Assembly: GCA_900772415.1 (NCBI GenBank)
Contig: CAAHEC010000063.1
Span: 1 to 64,000 of the forward strand
DNA from: Bacilli bacterium
GTDB taxonomy: Bacteria > Bacillota_I > Bacilli_A > RF39 > UBA660
Direction: 5' to 3'
Length of the DNA: 64,000 nt
Positions within the stretch are counted from its first letter, which is position 1; each line of letters begins with the position of its first letter. This document shows, in pieces, positions 30,727 through 39,499 of this stretch. The notes under the pieces are model-generated. The model saw only the letters and a program-made list of their open reading frames with translations, was not told where the DNA came from and ran no database searches. The position numbers were made by a program, and so were the translations under genes.

Positions 30727-32895
30727 TTATTCATCTTCTTTTTCTTCATTATTATCATATTTTACTAACACTTCACGAGGTTTTGAACCATTAGGTGGAC
30801 CTACTATTCCTCTTTCCTCTAACAAATCTATCATCCTAGCAGCCCTATTATATCCAAGACGATATTTTCTTTGTAAAAGAGAAGCACTTGTTTTACCACT
30901 TTTGATAACAAAATCTACTACTTCATTATATAATGGATCATCATACTGATCATCTTTTGAATCATATGATGAAGAAGATGAGGCTTGAGCAGCAGAAGTT
31001 AAATTAGTAAAATTCTCATCATATTTTGCTTTTTGCTGTTTTATAGTATAATCAACTACTCTTTGAACTTCCTCCTCGGATACAAAAGCACCTTGTATTC
31101 GAGTTGGTGTACTCTCTCCCATTGGAAGAAATAACATATCTCCTTTTCCAATTAATTTTTCTGCACCTGTCATATCAAGTATTGTTCTAGAATCTATTGA
31201 TGATGAAACAGTAAATGCAATACGAGATGGAATATTTGCTTTTACAACACCTGTTATAACGTCCGTTGATGGTCTTTGCGTTGCAACAATTAAATGGATA
31301 CCTGCTGCACGAGCCATTTGCGTAATTCTCATAATAGAATCCTCAACCTCTTTTGCCGCAACAAGCATAAGGTCAGCAAGTTCATCTATTAATACAACTA
31401 TATAAGGTAGTTTTTTTGCAGAAACATCCCCGGATTCTATTTTCTTTTCCATTAATCTATTATATCCTTCAATGTTTTTTGTACCACTTTCACTTAATAA
31501 ATCATATCGATGTTCCATTTCTTCTACTATTTTTTTAAGCACAATAGAAGCCTTTTTAGGATCATTAACAACGGGTGCTAAAAGATGTGGTGCACCATTA
31601 TACATTGAAAGTTCTACCTTCTTAGGGTCAATCATAACAAGTTTTACTTCATCAGGCTTAGCACGCATTAAAATTGATGTAATAACAGAATTAACACATA
31701 CTGATTTACCACTTCCCGTTGCACCTGCAATTAAAAGGTGCGGAGTTTTATTAACTTCCATCCATCTTGGATTTCCCATAATATCTTTACCTAACACAGC
31801 AAGAAGTTTACTATCTTCCTTATCTTTAGAAACAGCTGCTAAAACCTCTCTTAAAGAAACAGGGGTAGTAATTTTATTTGGAATATCAATACCTATCGTA
31901 CTTTTACCGGGAATAGGAGCTTGTATCCTTACATCTTTAGCAGCAAGAGCTAAAGCTATTTCTTTATTTAAACTTAATATTTTATTAACTTTTGTTCCAG
32001 ATTTTAATTCCAATTCATACTGAGTAACAGTAGGTCCAACATGTGCTGCTACAACCTTACCATGAATATCAAAATCAGTTAAAACTTGCTCTAATAATTT
32101 AATATTAGAAGATATATTTTCTTCATTTGCTTTTGTATTTACTTTTTTAGGAATATTAAGTAATGATATTGGTGGAAGTTTATATTCTCCGGATACTACA
32201 TCCTCTTTTTCTTCTTCTTTTTCTAAAACACTAACATGCGATAAATCGTTTATGTTAGAAATAACAACTTTTTTGTCTTCTTCATCTTCTTTTTCCTCAT
32301 TGTTATCATCTTTACTTAAATCCTCGCCTTTATCCTTTTTCTTAGGTATAAATAAAAGTATTATTTTCTTTATAAATGAAGCTGGAGAAATATTAAATAT
32401 AAGCATTGCACCAAATAATATTAATGCCCAACATATAATCTTAGAACCAACGATATCAAAAGCTATTACAAATAAATAAGAAAAGATAGCTCCTAGAATA
32501 CCACCACCTTGTATAAAATTAACATCATTAAAACCAGATACTATATTTGCTAAAGTATCTTGAAATACTACTTTTCCTATGTTAGTATCACACATTATAT
32601 ATTTAACATGGGACATAGAAAGTATTGCTATAGAAAATAAGTAAAAACCTACTAATTTTTTATTTAATAATTTTGGTTTTTGCCTAAATAATAAAACATA
32701 ACTTCCTAATATTAAAAAGAAAACTAATCCCCAGTTATAGTAAGCCCCAAATAAAAATATACTAAAATTACTAACCATCTTTCCAACAAAACCAGATCTA
32801 AGTAATCCTAAAATAGTTAATACTATATATAAAATTCCAAATATCTCAACAGGAACTTTAGACTTCTTTTTTGATGATGATTTTTTCTTAGCCAC
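30727..32895 (-). CDS. ftsK: FtsK/SpoIIIE DNA translocase
   Basis: 722 aa. Four membrane spans occupy residues ~15-180, an acidic linker runs to ~235, and the RecA-like motor follows, with PHLLIAGATGSGKSVCVN (Walker A), VKLVMIDPKKVEL, PYIVVLIDELADLMLVA (Walker B) and RITQMARAAGIHLIVATQRP. The last ~70 residues are the winged-helix gamma domain (SASLLQRKYRLGYNRAARMIDLLEERGIVGP in form) that reads polar KOPS/SRS sites. It moves chromosomal DNA through the closing septum. The start is GTG behind AGGTGAT. An extended -10 lies 27 bases upstream. Confidence 0.97.
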   Translation of the reverse strand: MAKKKSSSKKKSKVPVEIFGILYIVLTILGLLRSGFVGKMVSNFSIFLFGAYYNWGLVFFLILGSYVLLFRQKPKLLNKKLVGFYLFSIAILSMSHVKYIMCDTNIGKVVFQDTLANIVSGFNDVNFIQGGGILGAIFSYLFVIAFDIVGSKIICWALILFGAMLIFNISPASFIKKIILLFIPKKKDKGEDLSKDDNNEEKEDEEDKKVVISNINDLSHVSVLEKEEEKEDVVSGEYKLPPISLLNIPKKVNTKANEENISSNIKLLEQVLTDFDIHGKVVAAHVGPTVTQYELELKSGTKVNKILSLNKEIALALAAKDVRIQAPIPGKSTIGIDIPNKITTPVSLREVLAAVSKDKEDSKLLAVLGKDIMGNPRWMEVNKTPHLLIAGATGSGKSVCVNSVITSILMRAKPDEVKLVMIDPKKVELSMYNGAPHLLAPVVNDPKKASIVLKKIVEEMEHRYDLLSESGTKNIEGYNRLMEKKIESGDVSAKKLPYIVVLIDELADLMLVAAKEVEDSIMRITQMARAAGIHLIVATQRPSTDVITGVVKANIPSRIAFTVSSSIDSRTILDMTGAEKLIGKGDMLFLPMGESTPTRIQGAFVSEEEVQRVVDYTIKQQKAKYDENFTNLTSAAQASSSSSYDSKDDQYDDPLYNEVVDFVIKSGKTSASLLQRKYRLGYNRAARMIDLLEERGIVGPPNGSKPREVLVKYDNNEEKEDE

Positions 32896-32921
32896 CTAAA
32901 TCACCTTCCTATCATAAGTTA

Positions 32922-32930
32922 ATTATAACA
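32922..32930 (-). promoter_or_regulatory. Extended -10 promoter of ftsK
   Basis: Minus-strand TGTTATAAT. Confidence 0.55.
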
Positions 32931-32976
32931 CGTAAATTAAAAGATGTAAATTTAAGTATAACTAATTTACATATTA

Positions 32977-33021
32977 AAAGAAATAAACTAAAGATTTATT
33001 TCTAAAAGTTTATTTCTTATT
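32977..33021 (-). terminator. Intrinsic terminator of the ogg transcript
   Basis: AGAAATAAAC pairs with GTTTATTTCT around an A/T-rich loop on the minus strand, followed by TTTTAAT. It overlaps the ogg stop. Confidence 0.65.
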
Positions 33022-33843
33022 TCTACTATAATTAAATAAATACTGTATTGCTATACCACTATATTTTCCATATTTATGTACCGCAAAATCTCTTATATTT
33101 TTTTCTCCTTCAATATTATAATTTTTTTTCATTATTTTCTTAACCCAGGTATCAACCGGAAATACATCATACTTTTGATAAGCAAATAAAAGTATACAGG
33201 ATGCAACCTTAGGCCCTATTCCAATATTTTCCATTAACTTATCTAAAGCATCCTTAGTATCTAAATTATAAAATGAGTTAAGATCAAGTTCGTTTTTATT
33301 TAGTCTATCTATCATAGACTTTAAATATTTGTCCCTAAAACCAACTTTACATTTTCTTAAATCTTCTTCTGTTACACTTTTTAAATCTTTATATTGCGGA
33401 AAAAGATAGTACTCATTATTATTAAACATTACTCTTTTACCATATTTTTTAGCAATGTTATTTAGTGCATTTGCTATTGATGGAACACTATTATTAGCAG
33501 ATATAATATATTCCATTATGGTTTCAAACGCATTTTGCTTTATCATCATAAGCCCCTTAGAAAAATTTATGGCATCCTTTAATTTTTTATCATGTTTAAG
33601 TAAGTACTCGTTCATCTTACCATAATCATTATTTAAATCAAAATAATCAACTACAACACTTTTCAAATTTTTTTCATAATTTGACGATACATATAAATAA
33701 TTTTCTTTTTCATAAACATTTATTACCCTATCACTTAATATTATATCAAAGCTTCCGTCATTCTTTTTAAAGAACCTAAATATTTGCCCACAAGTTATTG
33801 TATCCTCTAATTTAAATGGTTTTTCTAGTTTTATTTTTATCAC
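33010..33843 (-). CDS. ogg: 8-oxoguanine DNA glycosylase, clostridial Ogg type
   Basis: 277 aa, full-length Ogg1 fold. It removes 8-oxo-dG opposite C and cuts the strand. The N-terminal domain carries TCGQIFRF (oxoG-pocket QxFRW equivalent with F for W). The helix-hairpin-helix GIGPKVASC holds the catalytic Lys (K212), and FPVDTWVKK holds the Asp (D231). It starts at a GTG ten bases behind AAGGAG and overlaps the PAP2 gene by about 30 bases. The operon order is Rel-like, PAP2, ogg. Confidence 0.95.
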   Translation of the reverse strand: MIKIKLEKPFKLEDTITCGQIFRFFKKNDGSFDIILSDRVINVYEKENYLYVSSNYEKNLKSVVVDYFDLNNDYGKMNEYLLKHDKKLKDAINFSKGLMMIKQNAFETIMEYIISANNSVPSIANALNNIAKKYGKRVMFNNNEYYLFPQYKDLKSVTEEDLRKCKVGFRDKYLKSMIDRLNKNELDLNSFYNLDTKDALDKLMENIGIGPKVASCILLFAYQKYDVFPVDTWVKKIMKKNYNIEGEKNIRDFAVHKYGKYSGIAIQYLFNYSRNKK

Positions 33844-34459
33844 GAATATAATACTCCTTATCCATAATTATACTTGTTATTATAAGAATAATAAAACCTA
33901 ATATAACACTTGCTAAAACATCAGTTAAGTAATGAACTCCAAAATAAATTCTGCTTATTGGTATTAATATCATCATAATGCTTAAAAATGCAATAAGAGG
34001 TTTTCTTAATTTTCCTTGAACGTTTTTACTAACTATTAAAAGTAGTGTTCCATATAATAAAACAGCTGATATGGTATGCCCTGATGGATATGAATATCCG
34101 CCCTCTTTAATCCACCTCCAAGAAGGCCTTACTCTTCTTACTATTTCTTTTATTCCTTTCATTAGTAAAACACCTATTATAGTATTTATTAGAACATATT
34201 TAAAATCTGATATTTTTTTTGTTTTAACAAAAGAAATAAGTGATGTTATAAGAACAATTATAACACCTATAGTAGAACCTATTTCAGTTATAACATATAA
34301 AATGTTTGTTAAAGGTTTACACTTTAATTTTATTAATAATTCAAATAAAGATTTATCTAAAACATCCATTCTTCCTGTTACAACTAAACCCGTTAAAATA
34401 AAAAACAATACCAATAGAATAACTATTAAAACTACTTTTCTTTTTGTTATTTTATCCAT
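33812..34459 (-). CDS. PAP2-family lipid phosphatase
   Basis: 215 aa with five or six membrane spans and all three active-site motifs: KEIVRRVRPS (K-x6-RP), YPSGHTIS (PSGH) and SRIYFGVHYLTDV (SR-x5-H-x3-D). Enzymes of this type dephosphorylate undecaprenyl pyrophosphate or phosphatidylglycerol phosphate. The N-terminal position of motif 1 and the small size fit a UppP/BcrC- or PgpB-like protein. The start is MDKITKR, behind AAGAGTGATT; six extra codons upstream lack a site. It starts one base past the stop of the Rel-like gene. Confidence 0.93.
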   Translation of the reverse strand: MDKITKRKVVLIVILLVLFFILTGLVVTGRMDVLDKSLFELLIKLKCKPLTNILYVITEIGSTIGVIIVLITSLISFVKTKKISDFKYVLINTIIGVLLMKGIKEIVRRVRPSWRWIKEGGYSYPSGHTISAVLLYGTLLLIVSKNVQGKLRKPLIAFLSIMMILIPISRIYFGVHYLTDVLASVILGFIILIITSIIMDKEYYIRDKNKTRKTI

Positions 34460-34460
34460 G

Positions 34461-35564
34461 TTAATCACTCTTTTCATTTCTTTCTAATTTCTTTAAGCTA
34501 TTTTTCATTTTTATATTAACCTTTTCCTTTTTATCATAATCCAAGTCTGCAAAAACTCCTAAATCATTTGTTTTTTGCATATCTTCTGTTCTTATTCTAA
34601 CTTGTATATTTGATCCTTTAAAATCGATATTTGTATTTAAAGATTTATAACCATTATCCTTAGGGGAAGATATATAATCTCTCATCATACCAATTTTTGG
34701 ATTTCCAATTTTATGACATATACCAAGAGCTTGGTAACAATCTATTTGTTTCTTTAATACCATTTTTATTGCAACCATATTTTTATTTTTTAAGGATTCT
34801 TCATATAAAGCTCCAATATTTTTAATTCTATAATTATAATGCATTCCAATACCTAAAAGACTTAACTCTTCTTGAGCTTTAGTTGCAAATAAGTCACAGG
34901 CATTTTTATACTTAATCTTATATTTATTTCTTTTCTTTTCAAATTTTAAGAACTCCTCATAATTTAAATAATATAAACATAAATCCTGTAATTCATCTTT
35001 TAATTTATAAATTCCTAGTATTTTTGCAATTGGCACATAAAAGTTCTTTGTTTCAGTAGCTATTTCTATTTGCTTAAGTGGACTCATAAAATCTAGAGTA
35101 TACATATTATGAAGTCTATCTGCACTTTTAATTGCGATAGCTCTTACATCATTATTTACACTTTCTATAATTTTTTCATGTGTTTTTAAATTAACATCTT
35201 TGCCTACCTTAGTTACATCATCAACTAAAGATGCTATTTTATAGCCAAATTCTTTTTCACACTCTTCTAATGTGTATGCAGTATCCTCTACCGTATCATG
35301 TAATAAAGCCGCAGTTAATGTAAAAGCATCAAGCCCATAATTAGCTAAAAGACTGGAAACAGCAATTGGATGAGTTATATAATCTTCCCCACTTTTCCTT
35401 TTCATATTTTTATGTAATAAAGAAGCCTTATACAGGGCTTTATAAATAATTTTAATATCACAGCTAGAAAGTTGTTTACAAGTTGGAATTAACTTTAAAT
35501 AACTATCAAAATCAGTTACAAAGTTCTCATCTAGTTTTGAAAAATGCTTTTTAATATCACTCAT
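34461..35564 (-). CDS. Rel/SpoT homologue, (p)ppGpp hydrolase with degenerate synthetase domain
   Basis: 367 aa. The HD hydrolase domain is intact: HKNMKRKSGEDYITHP (H51, H65), LLHDTVEDT (H89-D90, E93-D94), KSADRLHNM (D149...N). The synthetase-like part is recognisable (DYISSPKDNGYKSLNT, and RIRTEDMQKTNDLGVFADL) but lacks key acids. The Asp of FDLIAIR is replaced in NKNMVAIKM, and the Glu of the EIQIRT motif is Gln (IQVRIRT). TGS and ACT regulatory domains are absent. It should thus degrade alarmone but not make it. The start is MSDIKKH, behind AGGAGTGAT; a 23-residue in-frame extension lacks a site. Confidence 0.9.
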   Translation of the reverse strand: MSDIKKHFSKLDENFVTDFDSYLKLIPTCKQLSSCDIKIIYKALYKASLLHKNMKRKSGEDYITHPIAVSSLLANYGLDAFTLTAALLHDTVEDTAYTLEECEKEFGYKIASLVDDVTKVGKDVNLKTHEKIIESVNNDVRAIAIKSADRLHNMYTLDFMSPLKQIEIATETKNFYVPIAKILGIYKLKDELQDLCLYYLNYEEFLKFEKKRNKYKIKYKNACDLFATKAQEELSLLGIGMHYNYRIKNIGALYEESLKNKNMVAIKMVLKKQIDCYQALGICHKIGNPKIGMMRDYISSPKDNGYKSLNTNIDFKGSNIQVRIRTEDMQKTNDLGVFADLDYDKKEKVNIKMKNSLKKLERNEKSD

Positions 35565-35609
35565 ACCATCACTCCTATAAATAGATACATATATAGTACT
35601 ACAAAAACT

Positions 35610-35641
35610 TAAAAAAAGCACTATTATTTTCATTAGTGCTT
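35610..35641 (-). terminator. Intrinsic terminator of yvcK
   Basis: AGCACTA/TAGTGCT stem and a T7 run on the minus strand; it begins inside the last yvcK codons. Confidence 0.8.
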
Positions 35642-36583
35642 TATTAATTCTTCAAATATTTTTAGTGATAATTTAACAGCTTCATGCTTAAGTGAATTAT
35701 CTTCTAACTTAACAAAATTATCCTTTATCATTTTAACGTTTAATTTGCTTATATTTTCTTTATCTATTAAAACAGGTGTTTTTTCCTCTTCTCTGTGATA
35801 TTTTAAAATATATTTTTTAGGTATCTTTCCCTCGTTTATAATAACAGTATTAATTTTTCTATTACCCAAATGATTATTTATTGCTTTTATATGATCAGAA
35901 ACTGTAAAATTATCCGTTTCTCCAGGCTGCGTAAACATATTACAAACGTATAATATCTTCGCCTTAGAATTATCTATTGCATTTTTCACTTCATCGCTTA
36001 ATAAATTACAAATTATACTTGTATATAAACTTCCCATACTTAAAATAATCATATCTGATTTATTTATCGCATCTATTACCTCAGGATTTATCTTAGGATC
36101 TTCTTTATAATAAATATCCTTAATTTCTTTTTTATATTGAGTAATATTATGTTCACCCTCTACTATTTTGTTATCACTCATAACACCCATTAAAATTACA
36201 TTATCTTCTGATAAGGGAAGTACCTTACCCTTTAAATTAAGTACCTTAGAAAGTGACGTTATACCATCTGATATGTTACCTGTTATGTTACATAAAGCCG
36301 CAAGCAAAAGATTTCCTACGGGATGCCCATTTAAATCACTTGAAGTATTAAACCTATACTCTAACAAACTTTGAAACAAAGGCTCCGTATCTGATAAAGA
36401 TGCTATTACTTTTCTTAAGTCACCTACTGCTGGAATATCAAATTCTTCTCTTAACTTACCTGTCGAAGCACCATCATCACAAACAGATACAACAACAGAT
36501 AAATCAACCGGAAAATCCTTTAATCCTCTAACTAACGTAGATGTTCCTGTTCCACCACCTAATATAACAACTCTTTTATTCAT
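35633..36583 (-). CDS. yvcK: YvcK/CofD-like gluconeogenesis factor
   Basis: 316 aa. The Rossmann start RVVILGGGTGTSTLVRGLKDFP and the VSVCDDGASTGKLREEFDIPAVGDLRKVI segment are diagnostic of YvcK, as are LLEYRF, HPVGNLLLAALCNITG, and YVCNMFTQPGETDNFTVSDH. YvcK binds UDP-GlcNAc and is required for wall synthesis and growth on gluconeogenic carbon in Bacillus and Listeria. The usual neighbour rapZ (yvcJ) is absent here, and whiA (yvcL) is not seen. The start is MNKRVV behind GAGGAAC; it overlaps the MBL gene's 3' end. Confidence 0.95.
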   Translation of the reverse strand: MNKRVVILGGGTGTSTLVRGLKDFPVDLSVVVSVCDDGASTGKLREEFDIPAVGDLRKVIASLSDTEPLFQSLLEYRFNTSSDLNGHPVGNLLLAALCNITGNISDGITSLSKVLNLKGKVLPLSEDNVILMGVMSDNKIVEGEHNITQYKKEIKDIYYKEDPKINPEVIDAINKSDMIILSMGSLYTSIICNLLSDEVKNAIDNSKAKILYVCNMFTQPGETDNFTVSDHIKAINNHLGNRKINTVIINEGKIPKKYILKYHREEEKTPVLIDKENISKLNVKMIKDNFVKLEDNSLKHEAVKLSLKIFEELIKH

Positions 36584-37115
36584 AATTAAGTTCCTCATCT
36601 TTCATATATGGATTATTTAAAACTTCATCTTTTAATAAAGTAGCATACCCATGACCAGGATACAAAATAATGTTTCCATCATACTTTTTTATATTCTTTA
36701 AACTATTTTTCATTTCAAATATATCACCACCAGGCAAATCACATCTTCCTATACTTCCTTTAAAAATAAAATCACCTACAAACATTACCTTTTCATCTCT
36801 AAAATAATAAGTTACAGCATCATTTTTATGTCCTGGTGTCCTTATTATTTCAAAATAAAAAGGACCCACTTTAACTTTTCCATAATTTCTATAATCTATA
36901 ACATTTACATTATATGCTTTAAGACAATCTTCTAATGCTCCTACGTGATCCACATGGTAATGAGTGACCAAAATAGCAAGTACTTCATTTTCTCCTACTA
37001 ACTTTTTTATTTTATAAAAATCATCTCCAGGATCTACTATAAGACACTTTTCATCATATGATATAACATAACAATTTTCTTTTAAATATCCTGTTTTTAT
37101 ACACCTTGTTATCAT
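36576..37115 (-). CDS. Metallo-beta-lactamase-fold hydrolase (glyoxalase II-like)
   Basis: 179 aa. The metal motif THYHVDHVGAL (HxHxDH), then RTPGHKNDAVTYYF (third His), VGDFIFKGSIGRCDLPGGD (bridging Asp) and ILYPGHGYATL (final His) follow the YcbL/GloB-like subgroup of short MBL hydrolases. Typical substrates are thioesters such as S-lactoyl derivatives; this one is not determined. AAGGA precedes the ATG, which lies one base after the preceding stop. Confidence 0.93.
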   Translation of the reverse strand: MITRCIKTGYLKENCYVISYDEKCLIVDPGDDFYKIKKLVGENEVLAILVTHYHVDHVGALEDCLKAYNVNVIDYRNYGKVKVGPFYFEIIRTPGHKNDAVTYYFRDEKVMFVGDFIFKGSIGRCDLPGGDIFEMKNSLKNIKKYDGNIILYPGHGYATLLKDEVLNNPYMKDEELNYE

Positions 37116-37116
37116 A

Positions 37117-37566
37117 TTATATTTCCTTTATTAAAGCTTCATAAATCAGGTCAACTAAGTAGTTGCTAACTTTTAAATTATATTTATTAATAAGTCTATC
37201 AAACACATCATCTGTTATATCCAAATTAAGATATTTAAAAACAGACTCTTTTTCATTATCAAATTCTTCTAAATAATTTCTAGTGTAAGAATTATCAATT
37301 ATTAAAAGAGGCAAATCCTCTATAAACTTTTTAAAGTTTTTCATAAGTGATTTTGTTGACATAACATATTTAAAAGAATCATTATCATAATTAATCATGT
37401 TAAGTATATCAGGAATATTTATTTTACTTTTATCTAATCTATAATCAAATCTGTCTTCTAGTTTTATGCCATTTATCTTAAGTGCAGATATTTGTGCTAC
37501 ATCACCACCAATTACCTTTGTTGGAATAATTTCTAATATTATATATCTTTTGTTTTTAAGATTCAT
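37117..37566 (-). CDS. Hypothetical protein, possibly an inactive DnaQ-like exonuclease fold
   Basis: 149 aa. The order of elements resembles a DEDDh exonuclease: an N-terminal strand RYIILEIIPTKVIGGDVAQISALKI (equivalent of V-D-x-E-T-T...I-Q-I-x-A), a middle strand LPLLIIDNSYTRNYLEEF (equivalent of lvaHN..FD..FL), and a C-terminal helix with D-x-x-Y-E. The catalytic Asp-x-Glu of the first motif is missing (L-E-I-I-P), so activity is unlikely. This is a reading by eye. GAGGGC precedes the ATG. It is co-transcribed with the MBL gene. Confidence 0.55.
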   Translation of the reverse strand: MNLKNKRYIILEIIPTKVIGGDVAQISALKINGIKLEDRFDYRLDKSKINIPDILNMINYDNDSFKYVMSTKSLMKNFKKFIEDLPLLIIDNSYTRNYLEEFDNEKESVFKYLNLDITDDVFDRLINKYNLKVSNYLVDLIYEALIKEI

Positions 37567-37674
37567 ATTATGCCCTCTTTCTTACTAAATACAATTGTAT
37601 AATTATTAACTTTTTAAGTCAACATGCATATAACAGATCATTAATTTCATATTATTTAAAAAAAGGAAATTAAT

Positions 37675-37791
37675 GTGTCACTTAAAAAACTTAAAATTCT
37701 AGGTATTATAATGGTAATTTTATTTGCAATAAAAATTTACTTTGTATTTGCTTATCTTACGCAGGTTGTGAACTATTTAAAGATCCTATAA
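37675..37791 (+). CDS. Possible small membrane protein, 38 aa
   Basis: A GTG start six bases behind AAAAGGAAA opens 38 codons: a basic head MSLKKLK, one hydrophobic helix ILGIIMVILFAIKIYFVFA and a short polar tail. It lies between a minus-strand gene and a terminator, with no clear promoter. It is the only structure I see in the 265-base gap here. It could be chance. Confidence 0.35.
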   Translation: MSLKKLKILGIIMVILFAIKIYFVFAYLTQVVNYLKIL

Positions 37792-37807
37792 ATAATATAT
37801 ATATGGA

Positions 37808-37858
37808 ATAAAAAAGAGTACTAGTACTTAATTATTTTAAGTCGCTAACTACTCTTTT
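37808..37858 (-). terminator. Intrinsic terminator of the galE transcript
   Basis: AAAAAGAGTA and TACTCTTTTTT pair over a long A/T-rich loop on the minus strand, overlapping the end of the DUF2238 gene. Confidence 0.55.
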
Positions 37859-38434
37859 TAAAAATCCATTTTTTGAAATTTTGTTTTCTACTAAGTAAGA
37901 AATGCTAACTATTAGACTTCCTAAAAACGCAATTAACATATCTTCCATTGTATCGCGTACTCCTGTATCAATAGAATGTTGTACGTTCATGCCTAAAAAA
38001 GTATCCGCACCAAATTCTAAAAATTCCCACAAAGATGCAATCATAAGTGTAAAAGATATTATAAATAAAAAATTAAATCCCTTATTTTTTTCTTTATAAA
38101 TTCCAAACCAATCAAGAATAACAAGGGCTAAAACAGATGTTAGAACACCTGATAAAAAGTGAGCAAATAAATCATACCACCAAACCCTATTATATAAGTT
38201 AACAACACTTCCTATAAATTGAGCAAGTATTATAAATATAACATAAACTAATTCCATTGCAGAAGTTATTTTTATTTTAAATAACTTACTAAAAATCCTT
38301 GGAAGTAATAGTACAAGAGGAATTGTTACATCTCCAAGTAATCTATCATATGAACCTAAATTTAAATCTCTTACCAAAAAGCAAGCAGATGCCAAAGAGC
38401 ACAAAAATATCAATATATTATTCAACTTTTTCAT
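37832..38434 (-). CDS. DUF2238-family membrane protein
   Basis: 200 aa with six hydrophobic segments. The family patterns RVWWYDLFAHFLSGV, ASLWEFLEFGADTFLGMNVQ and GVRDTMEDMLIAFLGSLI are present, including conserved His, Glu and Asp residues at membrane edges. The function of DUF2238 is unknown. The ATG behind AAGGTG is used; a GTG three codons earlier is possible. It overlaps the galE stop by about 17 bases and is translated from the same transcript. Confidence 0.85.
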   Translation of the reverse strand: MKKLNNILIFLCSLASACFLVRDLNLGSYDRLLGDVTIPLVLLLPRIFSKLFKIKITSAMELVYVIFIILAQFIGSVVNLYNRVWWYDLFAHFLSGVLTSVLALVILDWFGIYKEKNKGFNFLFIISFTLMIASLWEFLEFGADTFLGMNVQHSIDTGVRDTMEDMLIAFLGSLIVSISYLVENKISKNGFLKRVVSDLK

Positions 38435-39437
38435 TTTCTTCACCTTGCTTTAAAACATAGTTATAAGAATCTAAACACATTTCATTAATGTCTTTTTCTG
38501 CTTTCCATCCTAATTTTTCATAAGCATAAGAAGGATCAGCATAACAAGCATCAATATCGCCTGGACGTCTATCTTTTATTTCATATTTAACATTTACATT
38601 ATTTACTTTCATAAACGTATTTACTAAATCAAGAACACTATAACCATTACCAGTTCCAAGGTTATAACAATCATAACCTGTTTCTTTTAATATTTTTTCT
38701 ATTGCTTTAACATGCCCTTTAGCCAAATCAACAACATGAATATAGTCTCTTACTCCTGTTCCATCTTTCGTATCATAGTCATTACCAAATATTCCTAAAC
38801 ATTTAAGTTCTCCCGTTGCAACCTTAATTATATATGGCATCAAATTGTTTGGAATGCCATTTGGATTTTCACCTAAAAGGCCAGATTTATGAGCTCCAAT
38901 TGGATTAAAATACCTTAATATTGCAATGCTCCAATTATTATCAGAGCTATATAAATCCTTTAATATCTTCTCTATCATAAGTTTGGTTGTTCCATATGGA
39001 TTTGTTGTACTAAGGGGAAAATTCTCCTTTATTGGAAGATGTTTAGGTTTGCCATAAACCGTTGCAGAAGATGAAAACGCAAGTTTTTTTACATTAAATT
39101 CATTTGCAACTTCAAGGAGACTTAACGTAGAATCTAAGTTATTACGATAATACATAAGTGGTTTCATAACTGATTCTCCAACTGCTTTATAACCCGCAAA
39201 ATGTATTATTGCATCTATTTTATTTTCTTTAAAAATATTTCTCAAAGCTTCCTTATCACATACATCATTTTCATAAAAAACTACCTTTTTACCAGTTATT
39301 TTTTCAATGTATGAAACTACATCTTTTTTTGAATTTGATAAATTATCAATAATTACAACATCATAACCTGCATCAATAAGTTCAACACAAGTATGACTTC
39401 CTATAAATCCCGTACCACCTGTTACTAATATAGTCAT
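38418..39437 (-). CDS. galE: UDP-glucose 4-epimerase
   Basis: 339 aa SDR enzyme that interconverts UDP-Glc and UDP-Gal (or the GlcNAc forms). The NAD-binding start is LVTGGTGFIGSHTCVELIDAG. The catalytic SSSATVYG and NPYGTTKLMIE contain Ser and the Y-x-x-x-K pair. RYFNPIGAHKSGLLGENP and GVRDYIHVVDLAKGH are GalE-specific. AGAGGTGAT precedes the ATG, with TGATATAAT (39464-39456) upstream. It supplies UDP-galactose for surface glycans. It is followed by the DUF2238 gene in an overlapping pair. Confidence 0.97.
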   Translation of the reverse strand: MTILVTGGTGFIGSHTCVELIDAGYDVVIIDNLSNSKKDVVSYIEKITGKKVVFYENDVCDKEALRNIFKENKIDAIIHFAGYKAVGESVMKPLMYYRNNLDSTLSLLEVANEFNVKKLAFSSSATVYGKPKHLPIKENFPLSTTNPYGTTKLMIEKILKDLYSSDNNWSIAILRYFNPIGAHKSGLLGENPNGIPNNLMPYIIKVATGELKCLGIFGNDYDTKDGTGVRDYIHVVDLAKGHVKAIEKILKETGYDCYNLGTGNGYSVLDLVNTFMKVNNVNVKYEIKDRRPGDIDACYADPSYAYEKLGWKAEKDINEMCLDSYNYVLKQGEENEKVE

Positions 39438-39455
39438 TTTATCACCTCTTTAATA

Positions 39456-39464
39456 ATTATATCA
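39456..39464 (-). promoter_or_regulatory. Extended -10 promoter of galE
   Basis: Minus-strand TGATATAAT, 19 bases upstream of the start, after the GNAT terminator. Confidence 0.55.
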
Positions 39465-39466
39465 AA

Positions 39467-39499
39467 AAAAATAATAAAAGATTCTATAAAGAATCTTTT
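39467..39499 (-). terminator. Intrinsic terminator of the GNAT gene
   Basis: AAAAGATTC/GAATCTTTT 9-bp stem, then a T-rich stretch on the minus strand; overlaps the TAG stop. Confidence 0.75.

Noticed and set aside
31472..32023. Plus-strand 183-codon frame inside ftsK
   Set aside because: Antisense shadow of the motor domain, no ribosome-binding site or promoter.
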